57,653 nt of DNA, from contig JAVBLG010000012.1 of NCBI GenBank assembly GCA_031553655.1, forward strand, positions 1-57,653, given 5' to 3'. Positions 51,049 through 57,653 of this stretch are shown one piece after another. The notes below the pieces were generated by a model, which saw nothing but the letters and a program-made list of their open reading frames with translations, did not search any database and was not told the DNA's origin. Numbering within the stretch: position 1 is the stretch's first letter; each line of letters opens with the position of its first letter. Origin of the DNA: JAVBLG01 sp031553655 (lineage in GTDB: Bacteria > Desulfobacterota > Desulfovibrionia > Desulfovibrionales > Desulfovibrionaceae). The position numbers and the translations under genes are program-made.

Positions 51049-54000
51049 ATGAAAACAACCCGGCGGAATTTTCTCAAGGGCGTCGGAGCCGGCGTCCTCT
51101 GCCTGTCGCTGGGGCAACTGGGCTTCGACCTGGGCGAGGCCCAGGCCTATGCCGGTAAACTCAAAATAGAAGGCGCCAAAGAAGTGGTCAGCGTATGCCC
51201 CTTCTGTTCCGTCTGCTGCCAGATCATCGGCTATGTGCGCGATGGCAAACTGGTTTCCACGGAAGGCGACCCGGATTTCCCCGTCAATGAAGGGGCTCTC
51301 TGCGCCAAAGGGGCCTCACTGTTTACCATGTATACCAGCCATCATCGCCTGACCAAGCCCCTGTACCGGGCTCCCAACAGCGAACAGTGGGTGGAAAAAG
51401 ACTGGGAATGGACTCTGAACCAGATTGCCCGGCGGGTTAAAGACGCCCGCGACAAGGACATGATTCTCAAAAACGAGAAAGGCCAGACGGTTAATCGCCT
51501 GGAAAGCATTTTCTCAATGGGTACCTCGCATGCCTCCAATGAAGAATGCGCTGTAATCCATCAAGCCATGCGCAGCCTGGGTGTAGTCCATATGGACCAC
51601 CAGGCACGGGTCTGACACAGCCCCACTGTTGCGGCTCTGGCAGAGTCGTTCGGACGCGGTGCTATGACCAATCACTGGATCGACATCAAGAACAGTGATT
51701 CTGTGCTTATTATCGGCAGCAATGCCGCTGAACATCATCCTGTCGCCTTCAAGTGGATTATGCGGGCCAAAGACAACGGAGCATCGATTATGCACGTTGA
51801 CCCCAAGTTTTCCCGTACATCCGCGCGGTGCGATTTCCATGTGCCCCTGCGCTCGGGCACGGACATCCCCTTCCTGGGCGGTATGATCAATTACATCCTT
51901 GACAATGAGCTTTACTTCAAGGATTACGTTAATAATTACACCAATGCCGCCTTTGTGGTGGGCAAAGACTTTGAGTTCAACGACGGTCTTTTCAGCGGCT
52001 ATGATCCCAAAACCAGGAAATATGACAAAAGCACCTGGGTTATGGAAAAAGGCCCTGACGGGGGCCCGCTTATTGACCCCACCCTGCAGAACGAGCGTTG
52101 CGTCATCAACCTGATGCGTAAGCATTATTCGCGTTATACGCTTAAAAACGTTTCTGATATAACCGGCGTTTCGGTTGAAAACCTCCTGAAGGTTTACAAG
52201 ACGTTCTGCGCCACCGGCAAGCCGGACAAGGCGGGCACCATTCTCTACGCCCTGGGCTGGACCCAGCATACCGTGGGCGTGCAGAATATCCGCACCTCCA
52301 CGCTTATTCAGCTTCTGCTGGGCAACATCGGCGTGGCGGGCGGCGGCATCAACGCGCTGCGCGGCGAACCCAATGTGCAGGGGTCCACCGACCATGCCCT
52401 GCTCTACCACATCATGCCGGGGTATAATGCCATGCCGCAGGCCCAATGGCAGACCCTGGCCGACTATCAGAAAGCCAACACTCCGGTGACCGCGCTGAAA
52501 AATAGCGCCAACTGGTGGGGCAACAGGCCCAAGTATGTGGTCAGTCTGCTCAAGGGCTGGTTCGCCGACGCGGCCACGCCCGAAAACGGCTTCTGTTACG
52601 ACTACCTGCCCAAGCTGGAGCCCGGCACGGACTACTCTTATATGTATGTCATCGACAAAATGTACAAAGGGCAGATTCGTGGCGGCTTCATCTTCGGGGT
52701 TAACCCCGCCAACAGCTTCTCCAACACCAACAAGGTGCGTGCGGCTCTGGACAATCTGGATTGGCTGGTCTGTTCGGAACTTCACAGTTCGGAAACAACA
52801 GACAACTGGAAGCGCCCCGGGGTAGACCCCAAAACCAAGAAAACCGAAGTGTTCCTGCTGCCTTCGGCCCACCGCATCGAAAAAGAAGGAACCATCAGCA
52901 ACAGCGGCCGCTGGCTGCAATGGTTCGATCAAGCGGTAAAGCCCGCCGGGGAAGCACGCAACTTCGCCGACATCTATGTGCCGCTGATTAACAAAATCCG
53001 TGATCTCTACAAGACAGAGAAGGGTGTTTTACCCGATCCGCTCTTGAAATTGAACTGGACCGACAAATTCGTGGCCGAAGAATGGGCAAAGCGCATCAAC
53101 GGCTTCTTCCTGGCCGATGCGAAGGTAGGCGACAAAGCCTACAAGCGCGGCCAGCTTGTGCCCACCTTTACGGCCCTTAAAGACGACGGTTCCACTTCGT
53201 CTCTCAACTGGATTTACGCGGGCAGCTACACCGAGGAAGAAGGCAACAAGTCCAAACGCCGTGACCCCAGCCAGACGCCCATGCAGGCCGCCATCGGCCT
53301 TTTCCCCAATTGGTCATGGTGCTGGCCGGTGAACCGACGCATTCTGTACAACCGCGCCTCTGTGGATTTGAACGGCAAGCCCTTTAACGCCAAAAAAGCT
53401 GTCATTGCCTGGGAAAACGGTAAATGGGTGGGCGATATACCCGACGGCCCCTGGCCGCCCATGGCCGACAAGGAAAAAGGCAAACTGCCCTTTATTATGA
53501 TGAAGGACGGCTATGCCAGTTACTTTGGTCCGGGCACGGCCGACGGCCCCTTCCCCGAGCACTACGAGCCTGCGGAAACGCCGCTGGACAGCCATCCGTT
53601 CTCCAAGCAACTCACCAGTCCGGTATACAAGTTCCATACTTCGGATATGGACAAGATCGCCCCTCCGGCCGATCCTAAATATCCCTACGTACTCACCACC
53701 TACAGCCTTACCGAGCACTGGTGCGGCGGCGGAGAAACGCGCAATGTGCCCAACCTTCTTGAGACCGAACCGCAGCTCTATGTTGAAATGAGCCACGAAT
53801 TGGCCAAGGAAAAGGGCATCAAGAACGGCGACGGCGTCATTCTGGAAAGCCCGCGGGGCCGGGTGGAGGCCATAGCCATGGTCACTATCCGCATTCGTCC
53901 CTTCACAATCATGGGCAAGACCATTCACCTGGTCGGCATGCCCTTTGCCTATGGCTGGACCACGCCCAAGTGCGGCGACTCCACCAACAGGCTGACTGTG

Positions 54001-54090
54001 GGGGCTTATGATCCCAACACGACCATTCCGGAATCCAAGGCCTGCTGCGTAAACCTGCGCAAGGCTGACAAGCTGACCGAAATAGGCTAA
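51049..54090 (+). CDS. fdhA: Formate dehydrogenase alpha subunit, selenocysteine, periplasmic
   Basis: 1013 residues when the TGA at 51613-51615 is read as Sec (residue 189, context QARV-U-HSPTVAAL). A twin-arginine signal (TTRRNFLKGVGAG) leads the folded protein to the periplasm. The first [4Fe-4S] site is VCPFCSVCCQIIG, and two Mo/W-pterin binding domains follow. The enzyme oxidises formate (or reduces CO2) and passes electrons to FdhB and then to the cytochrome encoded downstream, as in Desulfovibrio FdhABC3. The Sec context, the SECIS-like hairpin and the in-frame continuation show that this is one gene, not a frameshift. Confidence 0.97.
51632..51648 (+). promoter_or_regulatory. SECIS hairpin of fdhA
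   Basis: CGGCTCT-GGC-AGAGTCG folds into a 7-bp stem (one G-U pair) with a G-rich loop beginning 23 bases after the UGA, in the window expected for SelB binding. Confidence 0.75.
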
Positions 54091-54138
54091 CGAGCAAGGC
54101 GCGCTCTGTTGCGGGGCGCGCCATGAAGGAGCATAGCT

Positions 54139-54798
54139 ATGCCGAAGACGATTCTGATTGACACCACAAGGTGCACGGCATGCCGGGGCTGCCAGTTGGC
54201 CTGCAAGGAATGGCATGATCTGCCCGCCAATGAAACCAAACAGCGCGGCTCGCACCAGAATCCACCGGACCTAAACCCAAATAACCTTAAAATTGTTCGT
54301 TTTAATGAACATTTGAATGAAAAAGGCGAAGTTGTCTGGAACTTTTTTCCCGATCAGTGCCGCCACTGCATTACGCCGATATGCAAAGACATAGCCGATC
54401 AGGCCGTGCCCGGGGCCATAATCAAAGACCCCAAAACCGGCGTGGTACTGTCCACGGAAAAAAGCGCCCAGCTCAATCCCAAGGATGCGCAGGCCGTTAT
54501 CGACGCCTGCCCGTACAACATCCCCAGGCTTGACCCCAAAACCAAACGTCTGACCAAATGCGATATGTGCATCGACCGCCTCTCGGCGGGCATGCAGCCT
54601 ATATGCGTAAAAACCTGTCCCACGGGAACAATGGTTTTCGGCGAACGGGAAGAAATTCTTCCCTTGGCCCTGACTCGCCTGAAGAACGCTCAGGAGCGTT
54701 TCCCCAAGGCTTTTCTGGCCGATGTAAAGGATGTGAGCGTTATTTATCTGCTGGCGGAAGACAAGAAATACTATTACGATTACGCCACATTCCCATAG
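54139..54798 (+). CDS. fdhB: Formate dehydrogenase beta subunit, four-cluster ferredoxin
   Basis: 219 residues with the cysteine motifs CTACRGCQLACKEW, CRHCITPICKDI, CPYNIPRLD, and CDMCIDRLSAGMQPICVKTC, enough for four [4Fe-4S] clusters. It has no signal peptide and is carried to the periplasm with FdhA. It takes electrons from the catalytic subunit. The gene lies 48 bp after fdhA with its own ribosome site (AAGGAG). Confidence 0.95.
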   Translation: MPKTILIDTTRCTACRGCQLACKEWHDLPANETKQRGSHQNPPDLNPNNLKIVRFNEHLNEKGEVVWNFFPDQCRHCITPICKDIADQAVPGAIIKDPKTGVVLSTEKSAQLNPKDAQAVIDACPYNIPRLDPKTKRLTKCDMCIDRLSAGMQPICVKTCPTGTMVFGEREEILPLALTRLKNAQERFPKAFLADVKDVSVIYLLAEDKKYYYDYATFP

Positions 54799-55010
54799 AG
54801 TCATCATGTAACACTTGAAGTATTGATTAAAGTAATATTATGGATTCCAGCCTAATCGGGAATGGCCCGAACGGCACTTAATCACGTTCCCAGCCAGTTT
54901 TCTCCATTTTCCGGCGGCCCACTTGAGCCGGGGAATGGAGAAAACGAGCGGACGAATGCGTTCCGCGTCACCTTTACCTGGATCTGCGATTCGGTTTTTC
55001 CGGAGTATGA

Positions 55011-55970
55011 ATGAGCGTATCTCGTCAAAGCGTGGCACAAACCATGGCCGACGTCACTTCCTGGCGTCCGGTGCTTGAGCCCGTTCTGCGCGCTTTTGAA
55101 CCGGCGCTGGCCGCCCAGGTGGAACTGGCCGGAGAACTGGCCGACGGCATTCACAATGCCGGTAGTTTTCTGCCGGAATGGCGCGCGGATCTCGCCGGCC
55201 AGGGGCTGCCGCTTCTGGCCGGGGCCGAACTTGCCGGCACTGCGCGGCTTTTGCGCGTCGGAGCGGAAAAATTGTTGCCAATTTTGGGATCCATGCAGGC
55301 TGTGACGCCGCATGCTCCCGCACTGGAGGCTTTTTTTCTGGCTCCGGCACAAGCGGCAGAGGACGCCCCCGGAGACGAACGTGAGGCGCTGGCCGTGGCT
55401 CTGATTTCCGGCGACCGTGATACAGTAGCGCGCATTGCCGAAAATGCGGGCCTGGAACCACTCATGCTGGAATTTGTGTCCGGCTTTATTCTAAGTCCGG
55501 TTCTCCGGGCAATGGTACAGGTATCTTCCGGTGAGGGTGAAGGCCCCTGGAATGAGGGAGAGCTTTGGCAGAATGGCTACTGCCCTGTTTGCGGGAGCTT
55601 GCCGTCAATTGCCTGGCTGGACAAACCAACGATTGATGAAAAAAATGCCTATCTGGCCGGGGGCGGAGGCAAAAAGCATCTGCATTGCGGCCTGTGCGGC
55701 GCGAGCTGGCGTTTTCGGCGCGGGGCCTGCCCCGCCTGCGCGGAAGAGGGCAACGGGGTTATTGAAATCCTGCGCGAAAGCGGCCCTTCGCACGGTGAAC
55801 GGCTGGACTGGTGCACCAAGTGCAAAGGCTATTGCCCGACCGTGGATCTGCGGGAACGGGAGTTCACGCCGGACCTGGAAGCGGCGGCCATAGGCATGAT
55901 GCACCTGGATATGGTAGCGGCGCGCAAGAAACTGCACCCGCTCAAGGCTTCTTTCTGGAATATATTTTAA
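55011..55970 (+). CDS. fdhE: FdhE, formate dehydrogenase maturation protein
   Basis: 319 residues. The C-terminal half has the rubredoxin-like zinc/iron motifs of FdhE: CPVCGSLPSIAW, HLHCGLCGASWRFRRGACPAC and CTKCKGYC. FdhE is needed to assemble active formate dehydrogenase, probably by checking the Fe-S or Mo centre before export. The preceding 212-bp gap holds an inverted repeat (GTTTTCTCCATT near 54892 with AATGGAGAAAAC near 54933) that may be an attenuator. Confidence 0.92.
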   Translation: MSVSRQSVAQTMADVTSWRPVLEPVLRAFEPALAAQVELAGELADGIHNAGSFLPEWRADLAGQGLPLLAGAELAGTARLLRVGAEKLLPILGSMQAVTPHAPALEAFFLAPAQAAEDAPGDEREALAVALISGDRDTVARIAENAGLEPLMLEFVSGFILSPVLRAMVQVSSGEGEGPWNEGELWQNGYCPVCGSLPSIAWLDKPTIDEKNAYLAGGGGKKHLHCGLCGASWRFRRGACPACAEEGNGVIEILRESGPSHGERLDWCTKCKGYCPTVDLREREFTPDLEAAAIGMMHLDMVAARKKLHPLKASFWNIF

Positions 55971-56056
55971 GCCGCGCATTCCCGCGTCTGAGCAACGGCC
56001 CGCATGCCGGGTCGGGACGCAGGGCGGGCGCACCGGTTTACAAAAGGAGTTCCCGC

Positions 56057-56503
56057 ATGAAATATCTGACAGCGCTCCTGGTTATGCTGGCCTTTGTCTG
56101 GGTTGGCGACGCCCAGGCCGACGACCACAAAAAAATGTGGGCTACTAAAAACAAGCCCATACTCATCGAAGGCAGCACTTCTCCGCGTATGAGCGTGGTG
56201 TTTTCACATAACACTCACAGAAATATAGGTTTTTACTGTAAAACATGCCATCACGAAAGCTCGTCGGATCTCCCTTATTCGTCTTGCCGTGACACTTGCC
56301 ACACCATAACCGGAGCGCGCGAGCGCGACCCCATGAGCATGTTCATGGCCTTCCACGCCAAGGATACAAACCGCTCCTGCTATGGCTGCCACAGCATGTT
56401 GGCCGAAAAGAGCCCGAGCGACTACCCCTCATTCAAGGGATGCCGTCCCTGCCACACCTCTGAAAATCAGGCCGCTGAAACGGCCGCCAAGAGCGTGAAG
56501 TAG
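56057..56503 (+). CDS. Cytochrome c3-type subunit of formate dehydrogenase
   Basis: 148 residues; start after AAAAGGAG with a Sec-type signal peptide (YLTALLVMLAFVWVGDAQA). Four heme motifs are seen: CKTCH, CRDTCH (three residues between the cysteines), CYGCH and CRPCH, with extra histidines in FSHNTH and AFHAKD for distal ligation. It matches the small c3-type third subunit of Desulfovibrio FdhABC3, which receives electrons from FdhB and passes them to the periplasmic cytochrome pool. It is the last gene of the fdh operon. Confidence 0.9.
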   Translation: MKYLTALLVMLAFVWVGDAQADDHKKMWATKNKPILIEGSTSPRMSVVFSHNTHRNIGFYCKTCHHESSSDLPYSSCRDTCHTITGARERDPMSMFMAFHAKDTNRSCYGCHSMLAEKSPSDYPSFKGCRPCHTSENQAAETAAKSVK

Positions 56504-56562
56504 CGCCGGACCGAAATGCATTATCAAGACTAATCAAATCGTGTTCCCTTCATATTAAATCA

Positions 56563-56597
56563 CCAGGCAATCTCCGGATTTTGCGGAGATTGCCTGG
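56563..56597. terminator. 14-bp hairpin after the fdh operon
   Basis: CCAGGCAATCTCCG pairs with CGGAGATTGCCTGG across seven bases, 60 bases after the cytochrome stop. A second GC-rich stem followed by seven T lies at about 56610-56648. Together they should end the fdh transcript. Confidence 0.85.
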
Positions 56598-56710
56598 CTG
56601 AGGTAACGCCGCTACCGCTCATTCCGGGCCGGGGCGGCTTTTTTTGCCCCCCACACACGCAGACCGGCTTAGCTGTGTAAGGATTTCATCGACTTCGTCG
56701 TTTTGTCAAT

Positions 56711-56765
56711 CAATTTTTCCCCCTGAAGGGGGAAGGTTTTAGACCATAAAGGAAATTTTGATGAA
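56711..56765 (+). repeat. Leader repeat, family 3, copy 2 (before msrB)
   Basis: CAATTTTTCCCCCTGAAGGG through CATAAAGGAAATTTTGATGA, nearly identical to the leader of the AAA+ gene at 24209-24260 (about four differences). It has a CCCCC/GGGGG hairpin followed by the ribosome site AAAGGA. Confidence 0.8.
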
Positions 56766-57291
56766 ACCAGTTACGGGTCAACGAAAGACGAAAATGGAAA
56801 ATCAACCTAAGGACATCGTGTCTGAAAAAAAAATTGGGGTGGACCCGGCCAAATATTCCAGACCCTCCGATGCTGAATTAAAAAAAACTCTCACGCCAGC
56901 CGAATATAATGTCACCCAAAAGGCGGGAACCGAATTGGCTTTTTCCGGAAAATTTCACAGCCACAATGAATCGGGAATTTATGCGGATGTAGCCACAGGG
57001 GAACCGCTGTTTTCCTCCGCCGACAAGTTTGATTCCCGTTGCGGCTGGCCGAGCTTCACCAAACCGATAGATCCGGCTGTGATTACCGAGCATGAGGACA
57101 ACAGCTGCGGAATGAGGCGTATTGAGGTGCGGAGCCGCGTGGGAAACTCCCATCTTGGGCATGTGTTCAATGACGGACCTAAGGATAAAGGCGGATTGCG
57201 CTACTGCATCAACAGCGTTGCCCTACGTTTTGTGCCGTATGAAAAAATGGATGAACTGGACTATGGTGAATTGAAGTCTCTTGTTAAATAG
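56761..57291 (+). CDS. msrB: Peptide methionine-R-sulfoxide reductase
   Basis: 176 residues from the ATG at 56761, with an alternative ATG at 56794 at the start of the conserved part. The core is complete: RCGWPSF, GNSHLGHVFNDGPKDKGGLR and catalytic RYCINSVALRF. The zinc-binding CxxC pairs of many MsrB proteins are absent. It repairs oxidised methionine. No signal peptide is seen, so it is cytoplasmic. It has its own leader (family 3 repeat). Confidence 0.95.
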   Translation: MKPVTGQRKTKMENQPKDIVSEKKIGVDPAKYSRPSDAELKKTLTPAEYNVTQKAGTELAFSGKFHSHNESGIYADVATGEPLFSSADKFDSRCGWPSFTKPIDPAVITEHEDNSCGMRRIEVRSRVGNSHLGHVFNDGPKDKGGLRYCINSVALRFVPYEKMDELDYGELKSLVK

Positions 57292-57380
57292 ATCTGTAAA
57301 AACGGAGCCACCCAGGTTTTTTGCGCCAAAACAAGAAAGAACAGCAAGAAAGAACAGCTTGCAATCATAAACAAAATACA

Positions 57381-57431
57381 TAAATATAATCGGCAATCCC
57401 GAAGCTATGCGTGGATTGCCGATTATATTTA
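57381..57431. terminator. 19-bp perfect hairpin between msrB and porin gene
   Basis: TAAATATAATCGGCAATCC (57381-57399) pairs exactly with its complement at 57413-57431. A-rich and T-rich flanks make it a bidirectional terminator for the two converging genes. Confidence 0.9.
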
Positions 57432-57484
57432 TCTTGCTTATACAGGGGCTGTTTCAAATATTGGCCAAAATACGCACTTGGAAC

Positions 57485-57653
57485 TTAAAAAGCATAAATA
57501 AAGTTCAGACTTGCCTTCCAGGCATCCTTGTAACTGAGGCTGTTGCCAGGGATGTTTCCGTACTTGCCCCACACCCCGTTATCAAGCCACAGGTGGATAT
57601 AGCCGGTTTCCAACAGAACGGTAAGATTGTCGTACGGCTTCCAGGAAGTATCA
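57485..57653 (-). CDS. Outer-membrane porin, C-terminal end only
   Basis: The last 55 residues are inside the window and end in KDAWKASLNFIYAF, with the terminal Phe that marks outer-membrane beta-barrels for assembly. The stretch LTVLLETGYIHLWLDNGVWG is a beta-strand hairpin typical of the abundant homotrimeric porins of Desulfovibrio. The N-terminus and signal peptide lie to the right of the window. Confidence 0.8.
   Translation of the reverse strand, partial: DTSWKPYDNLTVLLETGYIHLWLDNGVWGKYGNIPGNSLSYKDAWKASLNFIYAF

Noticed and set aside
51613..51660. fdhA as two genes or a nonsense mutation
   Set aside because: The UGA is at the conserved Sec position of formate dehydrogenases, with a SECIS hairpin, and the frame continues.
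51514..52932. Long open frame antisense to fdhA (472 codons)
   Set aside because: Shadow of the highly constrained fdhA coding strand; no domain or start signal.

Overview
The window looks like a chromosomal segment of a Desulfovibrio-like, anaerobic, Gram-negative sulfate/sulfite reducer (Desulfovibrionaceae). The signs are a periplasmic selenocysteine formate dehydrogenase with its cytochrome c3-type subunit and FdhE, a second selenoprotein, many sigma-54 activators with matching -24/-12 promoters, a glycyl radical enzyme with its activase, a DUF169 protein, and the C-terminal end of a Desulfovibrio-type outer-membrane porin. No intact tRNA, rRNA or CRISPR array was seen.

Region 1 (1-6.75 kb) is the right end of an integrated element. 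A displaced 3' half of a tRNA-Val gene (6705-6753) sits beside a tyrosine integrase. Further in are a higBA toxin-antitoxin pair and a two-gene module: a sigma-54-type AAA+ protein that has lost its GAFTGA loop and DNA-binding domain, followed by a 721-residue protein ending in what looks like a two-helix pore. This is a candidate undescribed defence or conflict system. An IS1634-type element (about 6833-8561) abuts the island and has cut off the end of a metallo-beta-lactamase-fold gene. Region 2 (8.5-17.7 kb) is a minus-strand catabolic operon: split UxaA/SuyAB-like lyase, MFS transporter, LarA-like protein, PrpR-type activator and MBL protein. It has a good sigma-54 promoter and paired upstream palindromes. 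A flavin reductase-like gene and a PhzF-like gene diverge from it.

Region 3 (17.7-27.9 kb) is one large minus-strand signalling operon: TauE/SafE exporter, DUF1634 protein, AAA+ protein without GAFTGA or HTH, NifX-like protein, Cache histidine kinase, three single-domain receivers, a receiver-kinase hybrid and a kinase-like protein without an ATPase domain. It is headed by a sigma-54 promoter with palindromic sites next to a divergent PspF-like activator, and a second NifX-like gene follows that activator. Region 4 (28-41 kb) holds a NapH-like ferredoxin membrane protein, an HPP protein, a DUF1254 protein, a secreted PLD nuclease, an unusual GrpE-like/Hsp70-like gene pair, and a FIST sensor gene behind a hybrid kinase gene.

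Region 5 (41-50.8 kb) pairs a PrpR-type activator with a divergent sigma-54-driven operon: glycyl radical enzyme, an unannotated HesB/IscA-like selenoprotein (in-frame UGA with a SECIS-like hairpin), radical-SAM activase and DASS carboxylate transporter. A DUF169 gene and a larA gene converge on it. Region 6 (51-57.6 kb) is fdhA(Sec)-fdhB-fdhE-cytochrome, then msrB and a convergent porin. Several families of short dispersed repeats and hairpin clusters fill the intergenic gaps. All calls come from reading the sequence; no database search or structure prediction was run.
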